Positions 1-10,826 are shown, numbered from the stretch's first letter. The stretch is 64,000 nucleotides of DNA from Piromyces finnis (GCA_002104945.1 MCFH01000068.1:1-64000), one strand, 5' to 3'. Made by a program: numbers and translations. Notes: generated from the sequence alone by a model not told the origin.

Positions 1-1545
1 GAATATTAGGATTTCTTAAGAATTTACTGACTGAAAAAAGTCCTTTCAAAACCTTGTTATTAAGAGCTTTAATAACTGGTTTAAGGGACAGATTCTTATC
101 AAATGGAACACCAAGATAAGTATAAAAATCATTAGTTGGAATGGGTTGTCCGCTAAGTAAAATGTTGGATCTCTCTTGTTCTGATTTTCTATTGATTCAG
201 GACGAATCACCATCGTTGAACATTTCCGGATACCAAATTCCCATTTCATTATACAAGGCCCATTCATTAATCTTCTAAGCATCTTTTTTAAGCATCCTCT
301 TGTTGGAGCACAAATAACTATATCATCTGCAAAAAGTCCACCACAGCATCGAGTGTCACCTAAATGACTCCAAGATCTTCGCACTCTCTAAATATATCAT
401 TAATAAAGATTAAAGAGAATAGGAGAAAGAGGGCAACCTTGACGGACTCCTTTCTTCACATCAAAAGATTTCGAGAATTGTCCATCTAATTTGACATTAG
501 CCTTAGATGTTAAATATAAATTTTTGATGAATTGTAAACTCTTACCTCGGATTCCTAAACAATCTAATTTATGGAGAATTTACGATTGGGACTGAATCGT
601 ATGCTTTCCTGAGATCTAAAAAAGGCCAAATATGTCTCTTTATTATCTAATTGACGTCTACGGCATATTTCTTGGTTGAAATGAAAAGACTGATACTTTC
701 TTCCTTTTTCGAAAAACAATTTTTTTTTTTTCGAAAACAAATTTTAGTCTATGAAATTCTTGTCACCACTAGAATTTCAGAATATGGTCTAATGAATAAT
801 TCATTAGACCTGAACAATTTGGTTTTCGAAAAAAGGAAGAAAGTATCAGTCTTTTCATTTCAATCCAAGAAATATGCCGTAGACGTCAATTAGATAATAA
901 AGAGACATATTTGGCCTTTTTAGATCTCAGGAAAGCATACGATTCAGTCCCAATCGGTAATATTCTCCATAAATTAGATTGTTTAGGAATCCGAGGTAAG
1001 AGTTTACAATTCATCAAAAATTTATATTTAACATCTAAGGCTAATGTCAAATTAGATGGACAATTCTCGAAATCTTTTGATGTGAAGAAAGGAGTCCGTC
1101 AAGGTTGCCCTCTTTCTCCTATTCTCTTTAATCTCTTTATTAATGATATATTTAGAGAGTGCGAAGATCTTGGAGTCAGTTTAGGTGACACTCGATGCTG
1201 TGGTGGACTTTTTGCAGATGATATAGTTATTTGTGCTCCAACAAGAGGATGCTTAAAAAAGATGCTTAGAAGAGTTAATGAATGGGCCTTGTATAATGAA
1301 ATGGAATTTGGTATCCGGAAATGTTCAACGATGGTGATTCGTCCTGAATCAATAGAAAATCAGAACAAGAGAGATCCAACATTTTACTTAGCAGGACAAC
1401 CCATTCCAACTAATGATTGTTATACTTATCTTGGTGTTCCATTTGATAAGAATCTGTCCCTTAAACCAGTTATTAAAGCTCTTAATAACAAGGTTTTGAA
1501 AGGACTTTTTTCAGTCAGTAAATTCTTAAGAAATCCTAATATTCC
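1..1545. repeat. 1.5-kb palindrome (inverted repeat) of El-1 sequence
   Basis: Bases 1 to about 760 are the reverse complement of about 800-1545, with the centre near 771. The right arm keeps the reverse-transcriptase frame open. The left arm carries several 1-2 bp indels (for example near 405-412) that break the same frame. Pairing gets noisier toward the tip at 719-800 but can still be followed. The left arm begins at the window edge, so the palindrome may extend upstream. It could be a real fold-back duplication or an uncorrected hairpin chimera from sequencing or amplification. Confidence 0.9.
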
Positions 1546-2841
1546 TATTCCCTTCAAAAAGCTAGTACTTAACTCACAAGTGATTAGCAGAGTTTCATAC
1601 TTTGCACCATTACTTGGATCCAACAAAGCTAGGTCTAGGATTGCTCAGAAGCATGTTAACAAAGGAATACGATGGGTTGCCGGAGTTCATAAAGCTGTAT
1701 CGTTTATATCTTTATACTCTATTTCAAAAGATTTGAATATTCCTCCATTGTCAGCCAAATGTGCGTTAGCTCAGGTTAGATGTTTTAACAAATGGAAAAA
1801 CTCAAATTGTATTATCTCACACCTTGTCAATTACATTCCTAAATTTAGAAAATACACGTGGTGCAAATCAAGTAGGACACTTGATAAAAAACTAAAGAAA
1901 CATGGAGATGTTAGAGCAGTTAAAAACTCTTATTGGAAAGATCTCAAAGGGAATTCAATCAAAGCGCAATATTATGATGATAATAAATTTATTGAAACTA
2001 AAGATTTTATCAATTATGTTATGAATACCCAGAGTTTGCCTATGGCTTCTACTGGCTATTGAAAGCAAGAAGCGGATACAAGTTGGATGCTAGAGTTGCC
2101 AAAGCTGCTAAATTTGTTGATCCAGTTTGTCCTAACTACTGTCCATGTTGCAAGTGTGGTGTTCAAAGTATTAAACATTGGTTATTAGATTGTCCAACAT
2201 TTAGAGATATCCGTATTAAACATTATGATTCCATAGTCCAGCTACTTAATTTTTTCAGTCAACGTAATTCCAATAGTCCTATCAATAATAATGAAATTGA
2301 TAATATCAGTAGAGATAGTAATAACATTAATAGTAATAGTAACAATAGTAATAATAACAATAGTAGTAATAGAAATAGTAATAATAACAATAGTAATAAT
2401 AACAATAGTAGTTATAGAAATAATAATACTAGTAATGATAGCAATAGTGAAGATAATAATTCTAATTTAGATAGTAATTTAGTTAATGATAGTAATAGTT
2501 CTAATAATCCGGTGAATATTAATGTGTATGATTATTCTAGTGTGTGCAGTAAAATATTTAAATTCCTTCTTGGGGGAAGAAGTTTTAACAATATTAATTA
2601 CAATTCAAGGGAATGGAAAGAACTTTGTAAGCGTCAGATTCAATCTGGTACTAATGAAGGAACACCATTCTTGACGGTAACCGCGGAACTTCTAACCAAA
2701 ATCATGCCTTTTGCTATTGGCCAGCAATGGTCAATGTTCAAAAGGTTTGAAGCAACATCCAAGAGCGTCAATGCTGAAGAAACAGTAAGACAGGCCAGGA
2801 GGGCCAGCGCAACCAATGGAGATCATAATTTTGTTCCATGA
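800..2841 (+). pseudogene. non-LTR retrotransposon reverse transcriptase, C-terminal part (El-1)
   Basis: This is the reverse transcriptase of a LINE-like element, which copies its own RNA at a nicked target. The frame is open from 800, before any ATG, and starts within the RT fold at PEQFGFRKK. It continues with FLDLRKAYDSV, GVRQGCPLSPILFNLFIND and the catalytic FADD box near 1210. A stop at 2060-2062 breaks the frame; the reading resumes one frame over (YGFYWLLKARSGY, from about 2041), so one indel lies near 2035-2058. The second part holds a Cys-His knuckle (CPCC..H-x4-C, about 2140-2190) and an Asn/Ser tract. Endonuclease and N-terminal RT are missing: the element is cut at the palindrome centre. 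Family membership is sure; the clade is not. Confidence 0.85.
2265..2515 (+). repeat. Asn/Ser codon repeat inside El-1
   Basis: About 250 bp of irregular AAT/AAC/AGT triplets, read in frame as a long Asn/Ser tract between the zinc knuckle and the conserved C-terminal segment (KIFKFLLGGRSF). El-2 has no such tract at the matching place, so the tract expanded in this lineage. Low-complexity Asn runs are common in very AT-rich genomes. Confidence 0.85.
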
Positions 2842-3079
2842 TAAAATTTCGATCTTTGGCTCGGTGTCCCATTGGAAGTCAAATACAATTATTATACTTT
2901 AGTATGATAGTGGCTTTCTTACTTTAATTAAAATTACTAGAATACATTATACCCAATTTTTATTCATTTGTGTTTAATTAAACATATTTTTTTTTATTTT
3001 TATTTTTATTTTTAATTTTTTTATTACATGTATTATAATTTTAATTAAATTAATAATAAAGTTTAAAATATTTGATGCC

Positions 3080-3128
<49 letters not shown>
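2842..3128 (+). other. El-1 3' UTR and poly(A) tail
   Basis: AT-rich trailer after the TGA at 2839-2841, ending in an unbroken run of about 44 A (3085-3128). The tail defines the 3' end and the orientation. The proximal part of this trailer recurs on the minus strand at about 52036-52322, which confirms that it belongs to the element. Confidence 0.85.
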
Positions 3129-3132
<4 letters not shown>

Positions 3133-3522
3133 CATTTATATAAATGAAGTTTACCAAGGGGCTCTACTCAAGTCATGGTACTGAGCGAGTAGAAAAAATA
3201 AAATCCAATCATTCCGCAATGGATGTTTGGTTAGATCTCTATTTGTAAAAATATAAGGACTAAGCTCATGATACTGAGCGAATTAATACTTTTCCATCGA
3301 GTATTAGTTTATTAGATGGATAAGTTGAATGTTTGATATTCAGATAAGTTTGTATAATATTTAATTAGAAGAGTAATACATTTTTGTTGCTGTATTTTTT
3401 TTTAATTCATGTATTCATGTAGTACTACTCTTCTCATGTAAGAATCCAATTTAGTCAACTTTAGCATTTGCATTGTATTTTTATATTCATGTAGCTATTG
3501 TTGAGTTGTTTCCTGTAAGAGA
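3129..3522 (+). other. 5' region of El-2, non-coding
   Basis: Starts directly after the El-1 poly(A) with a perfect 20-bp palindrome (3130-3149). It contains two related blocks about 110 bp apart (near 3158-3192 and 3259-3285, both with TACTGAGCGA) and repeated ATTCATGTA words near 3405-3420 and 3487. It looks like a leader with internal repeats. No coding sequence is recognised here. Confidence 0.5.
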
Positions 3523-5634
3523 TTGATTCACTCTTCATCATATAAAAATACCATTAGAGAAATCTGTCAAAGAAGAAAATTTAAAGGAAAAGCCACATAT
3601 GTTGCTTTTCTAGACCTTAAAAAAGCATACGACTCAGTTCCTATTTTTAATATTCTTACAAAGTTATATAAATTAGGTATACGTGGTAAATGTTTTGATT
3701 TTCTCAATAATCTCTACTCTACCTCAAAAGCTCGTGCACGTTTCTTGGATATGCTTTCTAATGAATTTCCTATCAATCGTGGTGTAAGACAAGGATGTCC
3801 TCTTTCTCCTATTCTATTTAACCTCTTCATCAATGATATTTTAAATAAATGCGAAAGACTTGGAGTTAGCTTAGGAAATAAACGTTGCTGTGGTGGCCTT
3901 TTCGCTGATGATATTGTTCTGATTGCTCCTAGCAAGAAGAACCTTCAAAAGATGCTCAATCTAGTGCATGATTGGGCTAATTTAAATGAAATGTCTTTTG
4001 GAATAAATAAATGTGCAACTATTGTTGTTAAACCTATCAACTTTAATAGATCCCCTAGTTATGTTGACCCAACATTTTACATCGGTATGTACTCGATTCC
4101 AAAGGTTTCTTGCTACACTTATCTGGGAATCCCATTCGACGAAGATCTTTCTCTGACTCCTATTTTGTCTAATATGTACAAAAAAGTTCAGAAATCTTTA
4201 TTCTTTTTTAAGAGCTTCCTCACCAACAATTGTGTTCCTATCGGCTTAAAAAATATAGTAATTCATTCCTATATATTAAGCAAAGTCTCTTATTATGCTC
4301 CATTACTTGGTTCCAACAAAAATAGAACTAGAAGAGTCCAATCTCTTATCAATACTGCTATTTTATGGAGTGTTAATAGTTTTCACAATAAAAGCCTTAA
4401 TAACAAAGATTTTGTTTTTGAACGAAATTCATTTATTAGTCTGTATGCTCTTACGAGAGATATGAAGATCCCTACCCTTTCAGGTATTTGTGCTGCGCAA
4501 CAAGTGAAATGCTTTGTTAAATGGAGAAAATCAAATTGTATTATAAAAGATCTCGTCCGATCTATTCCTCCCATGTCTCATTACTCTTGGGCCAAAGAAT
4601 CTTGTTCACTACATAAGAAGCTTATGAAAATAAATATTAAAAGTACTAAAGATATCAGAGAACATTATTGGAATAATAGTAGCCTAAATAATGGAAGTAA
4701 AGCCCTCAGATATACTAACAACAAATTCCTTAATTCCAATCGCCTAATGCATATCGGTCTCAACAAACCTCACTTAAATTTAGGAATTACCTGGATTATT
4801 CGTATTCGATGCGGTTATGAAAACACTACCCGAATTGCTATTGCCAGTAATAGAGTTACTCCTGACTGCCCTCGTGTCTGTCCATGTTGCGGATATGACG
4901 AACAATCTTTTTACCATTGGATATTAGAATGTTCTGCATTCTCTGAGTACAGAACTTCTTCACTTAGCTTTCTTGACGATCTTTTTACCCTTTTTTACAA
5001 TAAATATAAGAATCTATTCATCACATACTTACTCCCCGAAACGGAAGTAAGAAAAACAATTTATAACTATATTTTTACGTTCCTTCTTGGTGGAACTTTA
5101 GCTTATGATGAGCTACAAATCGATAAGGCGGAACAAAGACATTTGAATGAACAGCTTTACAGTTCATCGGGGTCTCATGTTCCATATGTAGAGGGTCTCG
5201 CGGCTTTTCTTACTAAAACAATCCCTATCATTAGTAGCTCTATGAAGCTACTTTTTGATAGGTTTAGTAAGACACCTAACGTAATCAAGAGCGCCGACGT
5301 CGTACCGATATGGCAAAGGAACATTCTTAATGTTCCGTACACAGGGTTCAATGTTAGTATTTCTTTGAATGAAAACATTATGAACTCATGGGAGAGTTTA
5401 GTGGACACCACACTATCATACCTGATGTTGATGTTACTTCTTTTTTTTATTTCATTTAATTTATTAGGTAGGGACCAATCCCACACAGTACAAATTGCAG
5501 AGTTCATTGAACTTTTATGCAACTTAAATGATTATTTTATATTATTTTATATTTATATTTTTATTTATATATATTTTATTATTTTTATTTATTATTTATT
5601 ATATCAATATGTATTATCACCTAATATTATGTAA
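3523..5634 (+). CDS. non-LTR retrotransposon reverse transcriptase (El-2)
   Basis: Open frame of 703 codons related throughout to El-1. It shows FLDLKKAYDSV near residue 30, GVRQGCPLSPILFNLFIND near 87-105, the catalytic FADD box near 127 and a C-terminal knuckle (VCPCCG..H-x4-C) near 455-472. As in El-1, the APE-type endonuclease and the first RT blocks are absent, so this is a deletion derivative although the frame is clean. The last 90 or so residues are hydrophobic and Ile/Tyr-rich, and probably read-through into the AT-rich 3' UTR. The start is uncertain: there is no matching N-terminus in the family. Confidence 0.85.
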   Translation: MIHSSSYKNTIREICQRRKFKGKATYVAFLDLKKAYDSVPIFNILTKLYKLGIRGKCFDFLNNLYSTSKARARFLDMLSNEFPINRGVRQGCPLSPILFNLFINDILNKCERLGVSLGNKRCCGGLFADDIVLIAPSKKNLQKMLNLVHDWANLNEMSFGINKCATIVVKPINFNRSPSYVDPTFYIGMYSIPKVSCYTYLGIPFDEDLSLTPILSNMYKKVQKSLFFFKSFLTNNCVPIGLKNIVIHSYILSKVSYYAPLLGSNKNRTRRVQSLINTAILWSVNSFHNKSLNNKDFVFERNSFISLYALTRDMKIPTLSGICAAQQVKCFVKWRKSNCIIKDLVRSIPPMSHYSWAKESCSLHKKLMKINIKSTKDIREHYWNNSSLNNGSKALRYTNNKFLNSNRLMHIGLNKPHLNLGITWIIRIRCGYENTTRIAIASNRVTPDCPRVCPCCGYDEQSFYHWILECSAFSEYRTSSLSFLDDLFTLFYNKYKNLFITYLLPETEVRKTIYNYIFTFLLGGTLAYDELQIDKAEQRHLNEQLYSSSGSHVPYVEGLAAFLTKTIPIISSSMKLLFDRFSKTPNVIKSADVVPIWQRNILNVPYTGFNVSISLNENIMNSWESLVDTTLSYLMLMLLLFFISFNLLGRDQSHTVQIAEFIELLCNLNDYFILFYIYIFIYIYFIIFIYYLLYQYVLSPNIM

Positions 5635-5682
5635 TATCATTAATTAAATAAATAAAATAAAAGATATGTATTCTCTTCCTAG

Positions 5683-5718
<36 letters not shown>
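5635..5718 (+). other. El-2 3' end and poly(A) tail
   Basis: AT-rich trailer ending in about 33 A (5686-5718). El-3 sequence starts at the next base. Confidence 0.85.
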
Positions 5719-5723
<5 letters not shown>

Positions 5724-6189
5724 TAAAAATACTATTCACAATCTTTCTGGTGTCGACATTCAATTCCGATTTAAGATCTTACCAATTTAAATATTTATAA
5801 AAAGTAAACTGTAACTATCTTACGACGTGGTCTTCGTTTCTTTGAATCCAACTCAAATAAATCATACCTAATTTTTATCCATGATCTTAGTTCATGGTCC
5901 AACCGACTAACGGAATTTCTTTTAAAGGACATTAAACCTTTCAATGATATTCTTCAATCCCTTACCAAAAATATTCACAATCACTCGGCACCTATTTCAT
6001 TCTAAAAGTCAATGGAAAATGACCGTTTAAAGCCATGTTACTTATACACTCACTTTCTAAAAAACTCCCAATCTCTAGTAAAATATCTTTGATATTCATT
6101 GATAAACTTAAAAACAATAGATCATATAAAAATAAACGATCTATCAAATCCACTACTGGTCCACTCTCTGACGATTTCTACTTTAGTCA

Positions 6190-7083
6190 CTTAAATTCTA
6201 ATGCTTCCTTTTTTAATTTATGTACTTGCTGGAACATCAATTATTGGAACCCTGAGAAAAAGGACGGCGTTTTATGTTTTATACTTCACCTCTGTTTTCA
6301 AACCTGTATGTGTCTGCCTTCAAGAGGTAGGTAACAGCCAATTCCTCTGTGGTAATACAATTTCCTCCCCATGCCTACCGAACTATAATCCAGTACACAG
6401 ACATGCTAATTCTAAAGTTCCAGGTATGAGAGGACTTTACATTGGTGCTCATAACTCTTGTTCCATTACACCTGAACCTCTTCTATATAAGTACATTATT
6501 TCAGTTACAATATTGTCATTTTGGAGCTAGTGATGTACCATCGGTAATATTTACTTCCCGTCCAGATGCTAGATTAATTACTTTTGATGAATATGATAAG
6601 TGGTTATCAATATATAACAAGTTCAACCACCCAGCTATCCTTGTAGGAGACCTTAATATGTCAGTTATTAAGAATAAATCTTATATGTAATAACACTTCC
6701 CTGATTGGACTATGGCAGAATTAACTGGTAATAATTTCACCTGGGAAAAAGGTTCTAAATCTTCATGCATTGACCATATTATATACAACAAAGCTATGAC
6801 AGAACACATAAACAAATCTACAGTTTGCGAAGTTTTTCACGATGTTTCTTATCACAAACCGATCCTTGTATCTTGTAAAAAAGACTCTTCATATGGTTTC
6901 AAAAAGCCTAAAAAGACCTTTAAGTGGTCAAGTCATATCTGTAAAACAAAGTGTTCTGACATTCTTACTAGTAATCGCTTTGCTGTTCTAGCTTCTGAGC
7001 TTGAAGCTAATTGTGATAGCCTATCGGCTGATGATAGGGTTTCCAAATTTTTAAATTCTTCCAAAACTATAGTAAAGATATAA
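6190..7083 (+). pseudogene. APE-type endonuclease domain of El-3 (broken)
   Basis: Pieces in several frames give the order of an apurinic-endonuclease-like domain, which nicks the target and primes reverse transcription: CWNIN..WNPEKKDG (near 6230), CVCLQEVGN (near 6310), LVGDLN (near 6645), FTWEKG and SSCIDHII (near 6735-6785), and SYHKPI (near 6850). The usual SDH at the last motif reads SYH. Frames change near 6300, 6530 and 6690, so no single product is made. Confidence 0.75.
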
Positions 7084-7269
7084 AAGCCATTGTGCCTGCA
7101 GATTTAAAAGGTCCAGCATTTCATTGCCCTCAATACATCAAAAACTTATAACATGAAAAACACCTGGCTTACAAAAATATTAATCCCCTTTCAGATTGTG
7201 CTGACATGGATGATTATCTTAACCAGTTTTCCATATATTAAAATCTATGTAATACTATCAAAAATATAA

Positions 7270-7800
7270 AAGATTAAGAATAAATTCAGATCTAATATCT
7301 ATAAAGCTAACATTGTCTCTATTGGCAAATATTTTATTGATAAAAGCTTTAGACAAGGTTGGAAAGGGCTTAAAAAACTTTCCAAGTCAAGTTATTCGTC
7401 CTTTCATGTTTCAACTATTAAGGACAAGAATGGCAAGGATTTATTTACTCCTCAAGAACAATTAAAACGTTGGGCTGAACATTATGAAAATCTTGCATCT
7501 TATGTTACAAATCACAGCTTAAATCGGGGTTACTGGGAAAGAGCCTTCCAATTCAATTATATTAATCAAATAGCATGAGATATTAATAATCCCATTTCTA
7601 TTGAGGAAATTAGGAATATTGTTCTGTCAACGAAGAATATTAAGACTCCAGTTCCCATTGGTATCCCAATTGAATTCTTCAAAGCTTTCTTTTGTAACGA
7701 AGAACTGGAAAAAGAACATAAGTCTGCTGGAAATTGTTTTAAATTTATTTTTAATAAAATCTGGAATGGTTCCTTTCCTTTAAAATGGAACTCTGCTTTT
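7270..7800 (+). pseudogene. El-3 linker between endonuclease and RT
   Basis: One frame open apart from a TGA at 7576-7578. It contains the typical LINE pre-RT stretch: LKRWAEHYENL, then ISIEEIRNIVLSTKNIK, GIPIEFFKAFF and FIFNKIWNGSFPLKWN. In intact elements the RT palm follows about 100 or more residues later; here the sequence jumps straight to FLDLK. Confidence 0.75.
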
Positions 7801-8020
7801 CTAGACCTTAAAAGCATACGACTCAGTTCCTATTTTTAATATCCTTACAAAGTTATATAAATTAGGTATGCGTAGTAAGTGTTTTGATTTTCTCAATAAT
7901 CTCTACTTTACCTCAAAAGCTTGTGAACTTTTCTTGGATATGCTTTCTAATGAGTTCCTTATCAACCATGGTATAAGACAAGGATGTCCTTTTTTTCATA
8001 TTCTATTTAACCCTACCATA
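7795..8020 (+). pseudogene. RT fragment of El-3
   Basis: Close copy of El-2 3609-3831, beginning CTTTTCTAGACCTTAAAA. Two A are lost after the Lys codons, so the frame shifts at once. Differences from El-2 include several CG to CA or TG changes. It ends within the GCPLSPILFN block, where unrelated sequence starts. Confidence 0.8.
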
Positions 8021-8040
8021 TCGCTGAACCTGCTCTGAAG

Positions 8041-8165
8041 CCAGTTTCAGTGATATTGGTAGTATATTACTGCAATTGTTTGAGGACGTGTAGAGCATCC
8101 TATTTAATATGCTAGTTTTGCTTTAACGAAAGCTAGGTTAAACTATCCTATTACTGAAACTGGAG
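8041..8165. repeat. imperfect hairpin sequence
   Basis: CCAGTTTCAGTGATATTGG at 8042 and its imperfect complement (CCTATTACTGAAACTGG, ending near 8163) flank about 80 bp. No coding sequence. It lies between the truncated El-3 and an A-type LTR and could be a remnant of a small inverted-repeat element. Confidence 0.4.
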
Positions 8166-8170
8166 GTACC

Positions 8171-8756
8171 TGTAAAGATATCAAACTCATCAGCTTGATA
8201 TCTTTAATGTTACTTAAACAACAAATGTTATTGTTAAAGTTACACGAATTATATTACAGAAAAAGAAAATGGGACATAATTTATTTATTAATAATTAAAG
8301 TTTAAAACAAAATAAATTATTAATTTATTTTTAATGTTTAACAAATAAATTAAAATTCTCAATTCAAACCCCTAGTTTTAGTATTGTTTTGTAATAGAAA
8401 TAGACATCTAGTATATAATTATTAAATGTTTAATATATCAATAATACATGGGCACATATTCAAATTGAATAGTACTTAATTTGAATTGCCAATTGTATTT
8501 TACTAAAAATAGTTATAGTTTAAATATTTATTAATAATTAAGATTTTAGTGTAGATTTTAAATAATAATATGTAAGAAATAAATAGTTATAATATAATAT
8601 AAATGTATTTAGGAAAAATATAAATAGAAAATATTTTTCATCATTTTATCGATGTAATTGTTATTAATATAATTTCTATTATAATAAAAAATATTTTTTA
8701 ACAAACAATTTTATTTTTATTTAAATCTTTGGTGTTATTGTAATAGAATAGATATC
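8171..8756 (+). repeat. A-family LTR, truncated (plus orientation)
   Basis: Starts TGTAAAGATATC and matches the reverse complement of the LTRs of Gypsy-A nearly throughout, but lacks the last 40 or so bases (CTAATCTATTC..TTTACA). No internal region adjoins it. Confidence 0.8.
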
Positions 8757-8775
8757 TTTCGATTTTCAACATTAC

Positions 8776-9490
8776 ATTAATCATTTAAACATTTGATCCT
8801 TATTAGTAATTATAAAAACTATTCAATTAATAATTCATCATTATTAACTGATATTAACATAACGTATTTGTTATAATTAAATAATTATTATTTTAAAAAT
8901 TATTTCTAATAAAACTTGCCGTTAACATATTTTATAATAATTAAGATTATTTAATTTATAGGTGTTAACTGTTACACTTAAATGGGTCTAGTTCTATTTT
9001 TAGTAATAGTCATTATCATTAATTAAATTAATATAACTAAAATTCCTATTGATATATTTTTAATTTCATCAAGGCATAAGAAATATTTATGATCCATACT
9101 TGATATCATATTGATTTTGATTTACCTATTAAAATCTTTAAATGATCATAACTTCCTTAAATGATCAGTTAGAAGGACCGCGATTGTACCAAATTGTAGC
9201 TTTCTTCCTAAGCTTTCCAATAAACCTAGTTTCAAAACTATATTTAAAGGCGGTAGCGATCGTTTTTGGCGAGTTACGCCTTATTTCGTACTTGCTTATT
9301 TTTGGCTAAGGGTTATAGTGTATTGATATTAAATTTTTGAAATCATAACCCTTTCACTGAATCAAAATTTAAAAGGTGACTTTTAAAGGCGTTTTAAAAT
9401 AATTGTTGAAATTATTTAATTATAATTATTGTGTTTAATTAATTATAGATATTATCTGAATTCGTTTTAAATCCAGTTAATATCTTCACA
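8776..9490. repeat. dispersed repeat G, copy 1 (probable solo LTR)
   Basis: About 715 bp nearly identical to 41085-41800 and ending in TATCTTCACA. Partial inverted copies lie at 40409-40649 and 46075-46336. The CA end, and the TGTCATGACA just before the second copy, suggest LTR termini. A less AT-rich core at about 9165-9310 stands out from its surroundings. No coding sequence. Confidence 0.65.
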
Positions 9491-9544
9491 TGGTTTCAAT
9501 TGAAATAATTGTAGGCAAATTTATGACCACAATTATTTCTTACA
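9491..9544 (-). repeat. terminal fragment of a diverged C-family LTR
   Basis: 54 bp ending ATTTCTTACA that match the edge of the Gypsy-C LTR (GGTTTCAATTGAAATA then TTTGTGGGCAAACTTATGG) with several changes. Confidence 0.65.
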
Positions 9545-9553
9545 ATACTTGAA

Positions 9554-9750
9554 ATAACTAAATTGTTTTATTGGTTAGTAACTAAGACTTTGGATCTGAA
9601 TGACACTAATTCGAGACCTCGTAGAAACTATTTTAAAATTAGAATTTTATTTTATTTTAATCTTAAATTTTATTTTTATGAAGATTATTGATTGGTTAAA
9701 GATTTTAAGTTGAAAAAATTTTATAAATTAATTTAAAAAATTTTAGTATA
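9554..9750 (+). repeat. tRNA-like dispersed repeat S1, copy 1
   Basis: GGTTAGTAACTAAGACTTTGG followed by AATTCGAGACC resembles the D arm (A box) and T arm (B box) of a tRNA-derived promoter. About 130 bp of AT-rich body follow. A second copy lies at 45085-45300. Too degenerate to be a functional tRNA; it could be a SINE or an LTR segment. Confidence 0.5.
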
Positions 9751-10144
9751 TGTAACAAAGCAAGAGACTCAGATTAACACAACACTAATTAACTATTGTT
9801 TGTATTAATAGTATATTTTATTAATAATTTTATTATTTAATATTATTAATACAAATTAACCTTAATACTAATTCTAAAGACTAAATTTATATGAATTTTA
9901 TAAATTATTTATATTTACTATTTATAATTATTCTTATTTAATAATTATGAATAAACATTATTCATATTGATTGGTAACTTCAATTATTCAAATAAAAAAA
10001 AGAAGAAATAGAAATAGACAAATATTATGGATTAAATATAGCGATTGCTATATTTAATCCACAATATAGAGAACCCGGAGTCGAACACATGACAAGTAGG
10101 TCAGCATCCAACAACCTGACGGCGAAGCCAGCTTGAGGAACCCC
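9751..10144 (-). repeat. tRNA-like dispersed repeat S2, copy 1
   Basis: About 390 bp closely matching 57434-57827. Read on the minus strand, its head has GTCAGGTTGTTGG (A-box-like, with a 5-bp GTCAG/CTGAC stem) and TGTTCGACTCC (B-box-like). A perfect 16-bp-arm hairpin follows (10031-10062), then an AT-rich body. Candidate tRNA-derived SINE. It is not a canonical tRNA because the acceptor stem does not pair. Confidence 0.6.
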
Positions 10145-10153
10145 GAAATACAA

Positions 10154-10826
10154 TGATAACGGATTGGTAGTTATATTACAACTTTTTAAACTACTTATTC
10201 GTTACCTTATATTGTTTTATCTCGACAGCTATTGTACGAGCTTTAACAATATCTACTTGTTTTATTATTTATTTTAATTTATTTTATAATATTTTATAAT
10301 ATTTATAGTTTTATTATTTAATAATATTTATATAGAATAATAACACCAGATTTATTCTATAAAATATTATTTATTATTAACACAATAATTACAAACTAGA
10401 CAAGTTTAATTTCGTTTTTATATTTTCTTTTATTTATTGTTTTTATACTCTTTTTTAACAATAATTTTTATTATATAAAAACTTATTTTTGTCTTTTAAT
10501 TATTATTATGTATTATTTAACTAACTATATTAACTATTATTAAAAATTCAACTTCTTATTAATATGTTAAGTCTTCCCATTTTCTACTAAAAATTATTAT
10601 TATTCTTTATATTAAAAATTATTTTTATAATTTAACCCAATCAAATATATAAATTTATAAAATATTTGATTTTATGTAAATTATATTTTTATGCTAAACT
10701 ATATAAAATTATTTAATAATTATTTTTATAATAAAACGTTCTACAAATATCAAATTTATAATATATTTATAATTATTATTTATCAACAATTTCTTAGAAA
10801 AGGTACAAAACCTTTATACGTTACAA
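10154..10826 (-). repeat. probable 3' LTR of Gypsy-D
   Basis: About 673 bp of AT-rich sequence ending TACGTTACA, followed by ATGCCCTCCTTCT. On the minus strand this is a purine-rich tract AGAAGGAGGGCAT directly before TGTAACG, as expected for a polypurine tract and LTR. Most of it recurs inverted at 39743-40354. The outer boundary (TGATAACGG) is less certain. Confidence 0.5.

Larger units (their letters stand above)
5719..8020 (+). mobile_element. El-3: decayed, internally deleted non-LTR element
   Basis: Third member of the head-to-tail array, starting right after the El-2 poly(A). It retains what El-1 and El-2 lack: a 5' leader, an APE-like endonuclease (about 6190-7083) and the linker to the RT (7270-7800). 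An internal deletion then joins the linker to an RT block (7795-8020) nearly identical to El-2 3609-3831. The element ends abruptly at about 8020 without a 3' UTR or poly(A). It shows that the full-length family had endonuclease, then RT, then knuckle. Confidence 0.8.

Noticed and set aside
46-384. Minus-strand open frame with FADD-like residues
   Set aside because: It is the noisy left arm of the palindrome; the RT frame is shifted several times and the real copy is at 911-2062.
651-893. 80-codon plus-strand frame across the palindrome centre
   Set aside because: It is out of frame with the RT, which is open in another frame through 800-911.
6035-6690. Separate small genes in three overlapping frames
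   Set aside because: Together they spell one frame-broken endonuclease domain of El-3.
10067-10135. Functional tRNA gene on the minus strand
   Set aside because: D- and T-arm-like motifs exist, but the acceptor stem does not pair and the unit is repeated at 57434-57827 with a long body; a tRNA-derived repeat fits better.
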